Assembly (NCBI GenBank): GCA_002179805.1
Contig: NAVB01002177.1
Location: 1 to 15,267 of the forward strand
DNA length: 15,267 nucleotides
Origin: Acanthamoeba lenticulata
Taxonomy: Eukaryota > Discosea > Longamoebia > Acanthamoebidae
Direction: 5' to 3'
Every line of letters begins with the position of its first letter. Positions within the stretch are counted from its first letter, which is position 1. The notes under the pieces were generated by a model. That model saw only the letters and a program-made list of their open reading frames with translations. It was not told the DNA's origin and ran no database searches. Shown piece after piece: positions 1 to 9,313 of the stretch. The translations under genes were made by a program, and so were the position numbers.

Positions 1-68
1 CTTTTGTGAAGCATCTTTTTTTTGTAGTGGAAAAGGAGAGGCCAAAACGAATGTACTTCTCGCGCTGG

Positions 69-3000
69 TCAACTCGAAGGCCTCGGCCCAGAAAAGGGGG
101 GTGGAGAGTCGTGTGAGGCCCCTTCCGCATCGCGGCGTCGGCGCTGCTCGTCGAGGAGAAGGCGCACCACGTGGGTGTGTCCGCGGTCGGTGGCGACGAT
201 GAGGGCCGTGTCGCCGTTGTTGCGCACGGCCTCGATGTTGGCGTGGCGGGCCAGAAGCAGGCGCACGATCTCCGTGTGGCCGTTGTCGGCGGCGCCCATG
301 AGGGCCGTCCACCCGTCGTTGGTGGTCGCGTTCACGTCGGCTCCGTGCTCCAGGAGCAGCGCCACGATCCCGGCATGGCCCTTGTCGGCGGCGCCCATGA
401 GGGCGGTGACGCCCAGGTTAGCCGTCGCGTTGACATTGGCGTCCTCCGTGAGCAGCAGCCGCACGACGGACTCGCGGCCCTGCCACGCCCAAGCCAAGCC
501 GAGCCAGCTCGTCGCGTCAGCCCATGCGTGTTGTGTGCACAAGGGCGAGGTGGAAGAGGCGCACCTTGTAGGAGGCGGTCATGAGGGCCGTGAGGCCGTC
601 GTTGGTGGCGGCCGTGACGGAGGCCTGCTTGGCCAGCAGGCTCGACACGATCTGGTGGTGGCCCTTGTTCGCCGCGATGATCAACGCCGTCCAGCCCTGT
701 GTGCGTGTGTGCGTGTGTTGAGCGAGGCACATGCGCGCGCGTGTGTGCGCCTGTTGGGTGGTGGTTTGGGGGGGGGGCAGACCTTGCTGGAGGCGATGTT
801 GACGCGCGCCGAGTGGGCGAGCAGGAAGTCGACGATCTCGAGATGGCCCTTCTCGGCGGCGAACATGAGGGCCGTGCATCCGCCCGTGGTCATGGCGTTG
901 ACATCGGCCCCGTGCGCCACGAGGAACTCGACCTCGTCCAGCTTCCCTTTGTTTGCTGCAATCATCAAAGCTGTTTTCGTTTTTTTTTTGTTTTTTTATT
1001 TGTTTTTGTTTTTTTGTTTTTTTGTCAGTAATAATGCTAAAAATAAGCAAAAATCTAGCAAGGAACGGGAGGAATGTGCCTGTCCATCCGGCAGGAGTGG
1101 CGGCATTCAGGCGGGCCTGGTGGAGCACGAGGAACCGCACGACCTCCATGTGCCCGCCCTCCACCGCGGCCATCAGGGGCGTCCTGTGTCGACACATAAC
1201 AGCATCACCGCCAACACCATCATCATCGTCATCAGGACATGGCTGGGGGCTGCAGGTAAGACTTGGCGACGACGAACCGCTGGTACTGGTCGGAGACGAA
1301 GAGGAGGTCGATGTCGAGGAGGGCCGCGTAGTGGGCGTAGAGCTCCTTCACCTTCCTGATGTGCCCATGCTTGCACGCCCACACAAACTGCTGCTGCCGA
1401 TTCCTGTTTGGTGTACAATAAACAAATAAATAAATTATAAAAGTGAATAAAAATCTGTAAAATGAAACAATCATAAAATTATTGAAAAAAAATAGAGAAA
1501 TCGAAAAGTGAAAAGACGAGGGAGATACCGGCGCTCCTCGTCCAGGATCTTGGCGCGGCACTCGTCGAGGAGCTTGTTGATCTTGGCCTGCGAGTCGCTC
1601 TCCATCCGATGGACGAACTGCAGGAGGCGGATGCATTCGCTCTTCCACGGCGTGGCCCGCGGCCCCGTCATCCGCGCCCCTCCACCCACTTCCCTCGTCC
1701 CTGCCGACCCCATAAATTGAGATAATGATAACAAAAATAAAAAGAATATTAGGATAATTTGAAAATTGTTCCAAAATAATTTGAGAGGTATTGACGACAA
1801 AAGTAGATAAATGACACATAAATGCGTAAAAACAATATTGAATGAAAATTTGGTGACAAGCGCGATCTCACGTGGCCCCAGTAACGCGCGGAGTATTACG
1901 TCATCTGTCCGGTTCAATCTTGACATGCCGTTTGACATGCCATGTTCATGTTGTCGCCCGGACAATGTATTTCGACGGAATAAAGCGAGAAGACAACGAT
2001 TCCGGAGACTACGAATACGACACGATGATGAAGATGGATGGTGCCGATGATCATCGGGCACGAGGTGCCGGGGGGGGGGGTGATGAGGGATGAAGGGTTG
2101 GAGGGGGGCGTACCGCCAAAGTGGAGGGCGTGGAGGGCGCGCCAGAGGGAGTCGTCGTTGGCCAGCTGGTGCCACGCGCGGCACACGAGCGGGAGGCCCC
2201 CGAGGACCTGCCGGACGGGCACGAACGCGAACACGTGGAGCTTGACCTCCTCCGGCAGCATCTCGAACTCGAGCCGCCCGCCCTGGGCCTGCCTCTGGCG
2301 CGAGTAGTGGTGATGATGATGCCGGTGGTGGTGTCGGTGGATGCGCGGCAGCTCCACGATGCCGTCGAGCCGCGCGACGCGCCGCCGCTTGCGTTCGCGC
2401 TCGGGAGTCACAGCTGTCGCGCCGCCGGGTGGCCGCGCCGCTGCTGCGATGGCCGCCTCCAAAGACGACAACGCGCCGCCAGCGGCCTTGCGCTTCCTCC
2501 GCGGGGCGGTGAGGTCTCGGCCTTGGTGATGCTGATGAAGATCGCCATCATCTTCTACATCATCTTCGTCGTCATCGTCATCTTCGTCGTTATCGGCCTC
2601 GGCGCCGCTATTGGTGGGCGCAAAGCGAACGGCCTCGTCCGCCGAGGACGAGGACGGGCCGGCCGAGGACCTGTCGCTACCACTGCCACTGCCGCTGCCG
2701 CCGCCGCGGCCTGTCGCGCCCAACGCCGATGTCGACGTCGACGTGGAGGACGGGGTCGAGCGGAAGCCCGGCGGCGGCGCGCGGAGGGCGTGGAGGTGGG
2801 ACGCCCGGCGCCGCTTGCGGGCGGGCCAGCGGCGGTCGGGCGACGACGCCGGCGAGGGCGGCCCGCTGGAGCACGATGAGGCCGACGACGCCGACGACGC
2901 CGAGGCCGACGACGGGTAGCTGGAGTAATACGACGAGGAGGAGGAGGACGAGCTCGACGAGGGCGAGCGGGAGTTGGGCGAGGGCGTCAGCGACGCCGGC

Positions 3001-3227
3001 GAGGGCGACGACGACGAGGGCGAGGCCGAGGCCAGGCGTCTCCGCAGGTCGGGCATGGACACCGCCGAGATGGTCGACGTGAACGTCGTCGTCATGGCCG
3101 GGGCAGCCGTTGACGAAGTCGATGATGATGCTGATGATGACGACGAAGTAGATCTTGAACTTGATGTAGAAGTTGATGTCGACGTTGTTGATGTTGTTGG
3201 CAAAGGAGATGTGGAGCCCTCTTGCAT
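69..3227 (-). CDS. F-box and ankyrin-repeat protein, 7 coding exons
   Basis: Probable substrate-recognition subunit of an SCF (Skp1-cullin-F-box) ubiquitin ligase: the F-box should bind Skp1 and the ankyrin repeats the target. Coding exons on the minus strand: 3227-2114, 1700-1529, 1403-1263, 1183-1080, 970-783, 696-565, 479-69. They join in frame to 753 residues. Residues 1-320 look disordered: Ser/Thr runs, an acidic Asp/Glu run, Lys/Arg stretches that could be nuclear signals, and a His-rich run. The F-box is at about 322-365 (LPEEVKLHVFAFVPVRQVL, then LVCRAWHQLANDDSLW). A helical linker follows. From about residue 430 there are roughly nine ankyrin repeats of 33 residues with the TALM.AA..GH...V..LL pattern, ending in an Arg-rich tail. 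ATG 3227 is the first in-frame ATG, but the frame is open upstream to an acceptor at 3597, so the N-terminus may be longer. The intron at 971-1079 needs a GC donor. The target is unknown. Confidence 0.88.
971..1079 (-). other. Probable GC-AG intron with poly(A)-rich interior
   Basis: On the minus strand the upstream exon ends GGATGGACAG and the intron begins GCACAT. It ends GAAAACAG before CTTTGATGAT. Only this junction restores an unbroken ankyrin repeat (GWTALMIAANKG) with a phase-1 G plus CT. The nearest GT, in CTCCC/GTTCC, would put the next exon out of frame. The interior is a long A-rich run (T-rich on plus, about 977-1022). GC-AG introns are a known minor class spliced by the major spliceosome. 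Confidence 0.7.
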
Positions 3228-4090
3228 GGGTCCGGCGGCGGGTTCCGTGGCAGCCACGCTCGAGTCGAGTACGAGAGGAGGTAGCGAGAAGGAAGAGAAA
3301 GCGCCAAACCAGAAGGAGCCGGCCAAGGCAGAAGAAGAAGAAGAAGAAGAGGAGAATGAAGAAGATGAGGGGGATGACGAGGTTGATGAGGCAGGTCCAA
3401 TAACTCCCTGCTGGCTGGCTCCCTGACCGCCAGGCGGCAGTGGTGGCCTCGGAGTTTGTTGTTGATGCCGGAGGAGGAGCAACGCGTCGTCAGAGCCTGC
3501 GAGCTCGCAGAGGAGCGCTCCGCCAACCACTTGCTCGGCTGCTGGGCGCGGCCCCGGAACGCCCGCCTCGTCCTTCTCGTCCGTCTCCTCTTCTTCCTGC
3601 ACGCGAGAGAGAGAGGAGACAGAGAGAGAGAGAGAGAGTCCGGTGATCGGTTTGTGGTTGGTCGGTTCGTGGGGGGCACGAGAAAGACGAAGAAGAGGAG
3701 CAGAGAAGAAGGGAGAGAGTTTGATGTGAGCTGAGAACAACTGACTGCTGACAACCGACGGGGACTGAGCGAAAAAGGTCTTTTGGCCCAGCTCGCGCGT
3801 TGGCCCGACCACACACACGCACGCCAGAAAGTGGGCACGTGGACGACACACCGCAGCAGCACCACGCGACGACACACGGAGAGCTCGCGAGCAGCGGCAA
3901 CGCAACACAGAGAAGACAGATATTAAAAACCACCCACACGCCCAGACACCGGCAGTGACATACGATGAAGAGGCCGAAGCGCGCTGACACACAAAACGGA
4001 GAGCAAGAACGACGTGCCAGACGCAGCGGGGTTAACGCGCTTGACACGCGCACATGGGCATGTGCGGCGGACCGGCGCCGTTCTTACCAC
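3228..4090 (-). other. 5' leader or hidden 5' exon of the F-box/ankyrin gene
   Basis: On the minus strand a CT-rich tract (GA-rich on plus, about 3602-3641) runs straight into GCGTGCAG, a strong 3' splice site with the exon starting at 3596. From 3596 to ATG 3227 the frame is open for 123 codons, starting with an EEEETDEKDE stretch and becoming Ser-rich. It could be coding or an untranslated leader. The best upstream donor I see is GTG/GTAAGA at 4088/4087, in phase 0, preceded by a hydrophobic open frame (about 4170-4088) that has its own possible acceptor. No ATG was found in that frame, so the true 5' end is unresolved. Confidence 0.4.
3602..3641 (+). repeat. (GA)n-type simple repeat
   Basis: Nearly uninterrupted GA/AG dinucleotides on the plus strand. 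On the minus strand they form a CT tract directly upstream of the acceptor at 3597, so it probably serves as the polypyrimidine tract. Confidence 0.85.
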
Positions 4091-5463
4091 GCAAGCGGCC
4101 AACAGCGCTTGGAAGAAGGCGCCAAACAGCAGCTTGCGTTGCTGCAAACCCACACCGAGCTGGTTGTAGGGGCTGCCGATCCACAACCACCCCCAAATCA
4201 AAGATATCAAACAGCTTTGATTTCCATTGGGGCGAGAAATTCAGAAGAGAACGCCCGGAGGCCGAGCCGGAATAAGCCGGAATTCTGAGCATGTGAGCTT
4301 TGTGGAACTCCGTTCCGTTGGCGAGGTGGCAGGAGCTGCGCGCGTGGGCCAGGCATGTGCTGCGCTGTGGCGCACGTTCGCCAGGCTTCTTCCAACACCA
4401 GAAGAACCAGGGGAGGCCACACAGAGCAGTAGGGCTCACGTGCCGAACGAGGCAATCCCCAGGGACTCCCATGGTTCATGCATTTTGCCTCAAACAAGAA
4501 GCACCTTTTATCCCGTGAGCACCAAGGGGCCTGAGCAACGCTCGTGTTGTTTGGTGGAGAGGCACACACGCCCCACTTACGGCCCCAGCCAGAAAGCAGG
4601 AAAAGGGCACATGCCCGCGCGTAAACGAGCAACTCCTTCCCCACCAGCAAGAAAAGGGCAGAGAAGAGGAGAGGGTGTACCGGGAGGACGCTGGCGGGGA
4701 AGGTGAAACTTGTGCGGAGCAGTTGGTAAAGGGGCGAGGCAGCTGCTGGCACCATCAGGCCATCCCGCATAAAGAGTGCACCACCTCCCTCAGGGTGGTC
4801 GGTCTCAGACTTGTCTCGGCCTGCTGTCGCGGTTCGTCGCAGCGGAGGAGGCTGAGGGTGCGATCCGGCTGGTCGTTCTCGGTGCGACGTGCTGTCCAGG
4901 TCGCTGGTGGTGGAAGTGGTGTCCTTTCGAGGCATCTCGCGTGGCAGTGGCGGTAGCTCTCGTCGTGGTGTGCGGGGTGTGGTATGGTGGTGTGGTGGGT
5001 GGGTGTTTTCTTCAACGCACAGCGGTGCTGCTGTGTTCCTGTTGGGGGCTGGCGGCCGGGACCGTCAAAAGTGGTGCCGGAATGCGTCGGTTTGCTTGTT
5101 GAGGGACGAAGCCGTGCTCTCGTGCGGGCCTCCTGCAGGCTCAGCCTGGGTACCCGAGGAGCCCTAAAGAATTCAGCCGCCAAATACCAGGTGCGTTCTC
5201 CACGTTGACACGAATGTGGCGTGCTCAGCTGCTATTTTGCTCCGCATTGGAAGATCTTAGTTTCCGCTTCCTTACTGCTGAATCCCGACGGCTGGTCAGC
5301 ACCTGGCCTCTTTCTCTGCTTTAGGCCTTGCTTAGGTCCGTCCCTGCCATCGTCGGTCTACACGCATGTAGCACAACTTTGTGTCGTCCTGGTCTGAACC
5401 AGTTCACTGCTCTGCAACCTAGGCTAACATGTTGCTGTTGTGGCGTGTAGTTCTTTTAATTGA
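4091..5463. other. Unassigned intergenic region
   Basis: About 1.4 kb between the 5' side of the F-box/ankyrin gene and the 3' end of CWC22 in which I recognise no gene. Open frames occur on both strands. The longest with an ATG is minus 4935-4207 (242 codons), with a polar start, a hydrophobic middle and more A/T-ending codons than the flanking genes. No frame matches a family I know. On the plus strand a donor-like GTGCGT at 5191 and a branch-like CTAAC at about 5423 with an acceptor-like GTGTAG at 5445-5450 could frame an intron of an untranslated or short transcript. No tRNA, snRNA or rRNA signature was seen. Confidence 0.4.
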
Positions 5464-5468
5464 GCTTT

Positions 5469-5474
5469 TTTATT
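5469..5474 (-). terminator. AATAAA poly(A) signal of CWC22
   Basis: A TTTATT on plus reads AATAAA on minus, 80 bases past the CWC22 stop codon. This is a normal spacing for a cleavage/polyadenylation signal. Confidence 0.6.
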
Positions 5475-5553
5475 ATTGAAAAACGGCTGCCCCGATCGCG
5501 GAAGGACCAGGCCAAGAGGGCCTCTTTCGCTGGTCCCGCTGGCTGTTGTGCGC

Positions 5554-7887
5554 CTACCTCCGCCGCTTCTTGCTGGGGGCGTCCGAGTCCGACGAGCTGT
5601 CGCTATCGCTGTCGGATGACGACGAGTCCGACGAGCTGTCGCTGTCGCTATCGGACGAGTCCGAGTCTGAGTCCGAGTCGGAAGACGACGAGTCGGAATC
5701 CGACGAGTCAGAGTCCGATGAGTCGTCATCAGAGGAATCGTCGTTGGCGGCAGCGGCTGCGGCGGCCTGCATGTCCATGATGCGCTTGGGCGCGGTGCGG
5801 AGATGCTCGCGGAGCTCGTCCGTGAGACCGCCGAGACCGATCGAGGTGAAGAAGTTGATGGCGAATCGGGTGTCCTTGGGGTGGTCCTTGGGGAAGAGAC
5901 CGCTAAAGTAGTCGGCCATGGCCGGGTCCTTGAGGCGGGCGTTGAACTTGGGGAGGCCCAGGTACTCGGAGATCTCCTGGAAGAGGATCTTGATGAAGAT
6001 ACGCGACGACGACGTCGTCTCCTCCTCGTTGAGGTGGATGTAGGAGAGGACCGTCCACGGGAGGCCGTCCGAGTGGAGCAAGTGGGCAAAGAACTTGGCC
6101 ACGTTGCGGAGCTTATTGGTCTCCAGGCGGTGGATGGACTGGTACTGCTTGATGAAGCACAGGTCAAACTTCTCCTGGTACACGCGGTCGATCATGCAGA
6201 AGCGCTGGCCCAGGAGGCCGTAGAAACGCAGGTAGGTGCGCTCCTGCGAGCAGCACTCAAGGATCATGCGGCACACCTCGATCTCCTGCCCGGGCCTGAG
6301 CTGCACCTTGAGCATCTTGTGCGCGCACTCCTCAAAGTCCAGCGACGACATGATCGTGAGGTAGATCGTGCGCCGCAGGTTCACCAGGTCGGTGTCGGTC
6401 TCGTCCGTGATGGTCAGCGGCCCGGCCTCCAGCCGCGCCTCCTCCTGCTTGGCCTTTTCCTCGTCGTCCTCGTCGTCTTCGTCGCCCTCGCCGCCGGCGC
6501 CACCGTCCTCATCTTCGTCGTCCTCCTCGCCGAGAATGGACTTGCGGATCTCCTCGTACTTCTGCTCGTTGAGCTCGTAAGACGGGTCGACCTTGAAGTA
6601 GTCAGTCTCCTCCTCGATCTTGAGCTCCTCCTCGTCGAGGTTGAGGTCGTGCGTGATCTGATCCTCCTCCTCGACCAGGTCGAGCTCGGGCACCTTGGCC
6701 TGGAACTCGGCAAAGCCGCGCTTGCGGATGGCGAAGAGGTTCTCGATCATATACTGCACGCGCTTGTCGATCTCGCCCTCGTGCAGAATGCCTCGGAAGC
6801 GTTCAAACACGTTGTTGAAGGCGTCGGCCGAGACCTCGCCCAGCTCCTGGCCGCACTCCTTGGTGAAGCCGACGGCTACTTCGACCGAGTCGTCGGTAGG
6901 GTTCTCGAGCAGGAGGGCAAGGATCTGCAGCGCCAAGACGTCACTAGCCACCTGCTGATTGACCAGATGCGCGATGAACTTGGTCGACGACAGCAGCGTG
7001 GCCTTGTCGTTACGTCGAAAGCCGCGTAGGAATTGATTGATCAGTCGCGCCAAAAAGAGCTCCCCGAGAGCCGGCATCTTGGTGTTGACGACGGACACCA
7101 GAGCGGCGTAGACGCGCGTAAAGTTGGGCGATGCCGACTGAGCCTTCATGAGGGCTCGCGCCAGCAGGCCACGACCGCGGATGATGTTTTCGGCAAAGAG
7201 CTCGGGCAAGATGTTCTTCAAATTCGAGATGTTGACCTTGTTAATGATACCGTTAATACTCTTCTTGAGCGCATCCCATGTCATGCGCTGGTACTCGGGG
7301 CTCGAGCGATCCTTAATCTCCTTTTGCATGGCGCGCAGCCTCGCCGGGGGGATGTAGATGCCCGCAGCGGGGGCACTTGGTGCGGCTGGTTTGACTTCGG
7401 CCGTCTCACGCGTAATTGTGCTCTCCCTTTCCCTCTTCACCTCGGCGTGTCGCTCATCACCTCCATGCCTCTCACTACGCCCTCTCGTGCGATCGCGCTT
7501 TTCGCTGCTGGGACTTCGGCTGCGGCGTCGGCTGCGGCTGCGGCTTCTCCTGGATCGTCGATAATGATGATCGCTGTGCCGATCTCTATCTCTCCTGTAG
7601 CTTCCTCGTCTGTCTCGCTCATCTCGGCTCCTGCTCCTGCTTCGGCTTCGGCTGCGCCTCCTTCGCCGTCTGTAGTCAGGAGACCTCGAAGAAGAGGAAG
7701 AGCTGCGACCTCGACTGCGACGCCTGCTTCTGCTTCTGCTCCTTCGATCCCTCCTGCGTCGATCGCCGTCTTCTTCATCACTGGACGACCGCTTCCTCTT
7801 CTTATCATCAGCGTCCACCTTTGATTTGACGTCCTTCACGTCTTCATCATCCGGACGCGACCTTTCACGCTTAGGCGACACCGACAT
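5554..7887 (-). CDS. CWC22: Pre-mRNA-splicing factor CWC22 homologue (MIF4G and MA3 domains)
   Basis: Spliceosome component that binds eIF4A3 and brings it to the splicing machinery for exon-junction complex assembly; nuclear. Single exon, 777 residues. Residues 1-40 are charged. About 43-140 is an Arg/Ser-rich RS domain. The conserved YIPPARLR box is at 179-186 (IYIPPARLR). The MIF4G domain is about 200-390 ([38 protein letters not shown]). An acidic linker spans about 404-480. The MA3 domain and its extension run about 500-690 ([37 protein letters not shown]). The C-terminus (715-770) is Ser/Asp repeats ending KKRRR. ATG 7887 is the first in-frame ATG, in good context (ACAACCATG). The open frame continues upstream 47 codons only from a TTG, so that hydrophobic leader is not used. 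It is strikingly intronless beside genes with many introns. Confidence 0.95.
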   Translation of the reverse strand: MSVSPKRERSRPDDEDVKDVKSKVDADDKKRKRSSSDEEDGDRRRRDRRSRSRSRRRSRGRSSSSSSRSPDYRRRRRRSRSRSRSRSRDERDRRGSYRRDRDRHSDHHYRRSRRSRSRSRRRSRSPSSEKRDRTRGRSERHGGDERHAEVKRERESTITRETAEVKPAAPSAPAAGIYIPPARLRAMQKEIKDRSSPEYQRMTWDALKKSINGIINKVNISNLKNILPELFAENIIRGRGLLARALMKAQSASPNFTRVYAALVSVVNTKMPALGELFLARLINQFLRGFRRNDKATLLSSTKFIAHLVNQQVASDVLALQILALLLENPTDDSVEVAVGFTKECGQELGEVSADAFNNVFERFRGILHEGEIDKRVQYMIENLFAIRKRGFAEFQAKVPELDLVEEEDQITHDLNLDEEELKIEEETDYFKVDPSYELNEQKYEEIRKSILGEEDDEDEDGGAGGEGDEDDEDDEEKAKQEEARLEAGPLTITDETDTDLVNLRRTIYLTIMSSLDFEECAHKMLKVQLRPGQEIEVCRMILECCSQERTYLRFYGLLGQRFCMIDRVYQEKFDLCFIKQYQSIHRLETNKLRNVAKFFAHLLHSDGLPWTVLSYIHLNEEETTSSSRIFIKILFQEISEYLGLPKFNARLKDPAMADYFSGLFPKDHPKDTRFAINFFTSIGLGGLTDELREHLRTAPKRIMDMQAAAAAAANDDSSDDDSSDSDSSDSDSSSSDSDSDSDSSDSDSDSSSDSSSSDSDSDSSSDSDAPSKKRRR

Positions 7888-8271
7888 GGTTGTGGTGGAG
7901 GGAGAGAATGCGATGCCTCCCTTTTGGGTCGTCTGTTGAATTCTATCAATTGCCAAGGCCGAAACGGCTGTCAAGAAAAGGCCTGGAAAAAGCGCCACCA
8001 AAGCGATAAGAAAAACATGAAGAAACAACTGTCTTTTTGATTTCTTTTAATATGACTGCATGCGTGGACCGCGACTCGAACCCGCAGGTGCGTTGGTTCT
8101 CTGCCATTGGCTGGCGTCCAATCATTTCTTGGCCCTGCACTTTGAAACCGGACAAAATCAAGGCACGCGAAGTGAAGTGGTTGCCCCAGGCAGGTACTGG
8201 AGACCCCCACAGCAGCCTGACGATCACACCAATCGTTTCGTGTCACTCTTGATACTAAGCAGCTAACAAAC
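7888..8271. promoter_or_regulatory. Divergent promoter region between CWC22 and ARPC3
   Basis: 384 bases separate two start codons that point away from each other, so both promoters must lie here or close by. CCAAT-type elements: ATTGG at 8106-8110, CCAAT at 8118-8122 (part of CCAATCA) and CCAAT at 8229-8233. The first two form a closely spaced inverted pair, common in eukaryotic bidirectional promoters. An AT-rich patch lies at about 8038-8054. No clear TATA box or tRNA gene was found. Transcription starts cannot be placed from sequence alone. Confidence 0.5.
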
Positions 8272-9121
8272 ATGCCCGTACGTTGAACCTCTGCGGTCAT
8301 TCGCTTCGTGGTTTATGTCAGTGGCATGCCAGTTTCTAGTGTTTGTCTAAGGCTGCTCTGCCCTCCTTTTACGTATCTTTGAAATGTAGGCCTATCACTC
8401 GCAGTACAACAAGGAGCCCGACGTGCGTGTCCTCTGTGGCATGGCCGTGCTGCCCATCAAGACCAAGTATAAGGGCCCTGCTCCCCGCTATGCTGGCCCT
8501 GCTGGTACCTCTGCCCTTCTCTGCCGCATTTTCTCTTCCATTCGCGCTGTGATCTTGCTGCACTCCCAATGTTGATCAATGTCCATCTTCAGACCAGCCC
8601 GACATCATCGATGAGGCCATCAGCTTCTTCAAGGCCAACGTGCTTTTCAGGGGCTACGAAGTCAAGGGCCCCGCTGACCGCGTCCTGATCTACCTCACCC
8701 TGTACATTTCCCAGGCCCTCAACCAGATGGCGAACCAGAGCAAGGGCGGCGCCCAGAAGAACCTCTTCAACCTCGCCATCCAGAACTTTGCCATCCCCGG
8801 CGACAAGAACTTCGTCCTCGGTGGCTACTTCTCCAACCCCGCCAACAGGGCTGAGGCTGGTATGTACTTGGCCAATTCTTTCTTGCACTGCTTCCATCTA
8901 TTTTCCATTTGCCCTCTCGATTGTAGCCCCCCCCCCTACATCGATAAATCGTGGCGCCTAACGTAGCGGCGTTAACAGACCAGGTTCGCCAGTACATGAC
9001 CCAGCTCAGGCAGGAGCTTGGCGACAGGCTCATCGAGGCCGTGTACGCCTTCGGCGAGAACGAGCCCAGCAAGTGGTGGATGTGCTTCAACAAGAAGAAG
9101 TTCCTGAACGTCGCCCTCTAA
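8272..9121 (+). CDS. ARPC3: Arp2/3 complex subunit 3 (p21-Arc), 4 coding exons
   Basis: Structural subunit of the Arp2/3 complex, which nucleates branched actin filaments for amoeboid motility and phagocytosis; cytosol and cell cortex. Exons: 8272-8277, 8390-8504, 8593-8859, 8979-9121, joining in frame to 176 residues, close to the usual 178. The first exon is only ATGCCC, then an intron with GTACGT...TAG. The protein starts MPAYHSQYNKEPDVRVL, then MAVLPIKTKYKGPAP, DIIDEAISFFKANVLFRGYE, ADRVLIYLTLYISQAL, FAIPGDKNFVLGGYFSNPAN and the hallmark PSKWWMCFNKKKFLN. These match ARPC3 along the whole length. Introns start GTACGT, GTACCT and GTATGT and all end in AG. It is divergent from CWC22 and convergent with the MYND gene, 192 bases away. 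Confidence 0.97.
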
Positions 9122-9313
9122 AGAGGCGCCCAGCACCCCGCCCTCCCTCTGTCCAGCCCACTCCTCTTGTAATACACGAAATGCATGCCCTGGCGTGGCC
9201 CCCCTCGAGCTCGCCTTGCCCACGCTCATGAAGGACCATGGCTCTTATGTACAACACCACCAGAAACTCTACACGTTGAATGGGGGAGGGGGAGAGGAAC
9301 GGCCTGCGCCGTC
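9122..9313. other. Convergent 3' intergenic spacer
   Basis: 192 bases shared by the 3' ends of ARPC3 (plus) and the MYND gene (minus). No AATAAA was seen on the plus strand after the ARPC3 stop. A TGTAA at about 9168-9172 is the only candidate signal I noticed, and it is weak. The two 3' untranslated regions may overlap. Confidence 0.5.

Noticed and set aside
171..1359. Plus-strand open frames over the ankyrin exons
   Set aside because: Antisense of the ankyrin repeats. The repetitive output mirrors repeat codons.
1232..1819. Continuous open frame across an intron of the F-box/ankyrin gene
   Set aside because: It runs through AT-rich intron sequence and shifts frame relative to the recognised exons. 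Splicing gives the conserved product.
2121..2879. 252-codon open frame on plus
   Set aside because: Antisense shadow of the low-complexity head of the F-box/ankyrin gene.
4207..4935. 242-codon ATG-started open frame on minus
   Set aside because: No recognisable domain, and weaker G/C-ending codon preference than the neighbours. Kept only as part of the unassigned region.
5803..7029. 408-codon open frame on plus
   Set aside because: Exactly antisense to CWC22. Its Leu/Val/Glu-rich content is what the complement of GC-rich acidic and helical codons gives.
7033..7824. 263-codon open frame on plus
   Set aside because: Antisense of the CWC22 RS and MIF4G coding region. The low-complexity Ala/Ser/Pro output reflects the complement of Arg/Ser codons.
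7888..8028. Hydrophobic N-terminal extension of CWC22 resembling a signal peptide
   Set aside because: No in-frame ATG upstream of 7887. The frame opens only from a TTG, and a nuclear splicing factor would not carry a secretion signal.
8061..8110. tRNA-like 3' half on the minus strand (box-B-like GGTTCGAGTCG near GTCCACGCA)
   Set aside because: The T stem has mismatches, no anticodon arm fits the spacing, the acceptor 5' strand is missing at the right distance, and no T-run terminator follows. At most a chance match or a relic.
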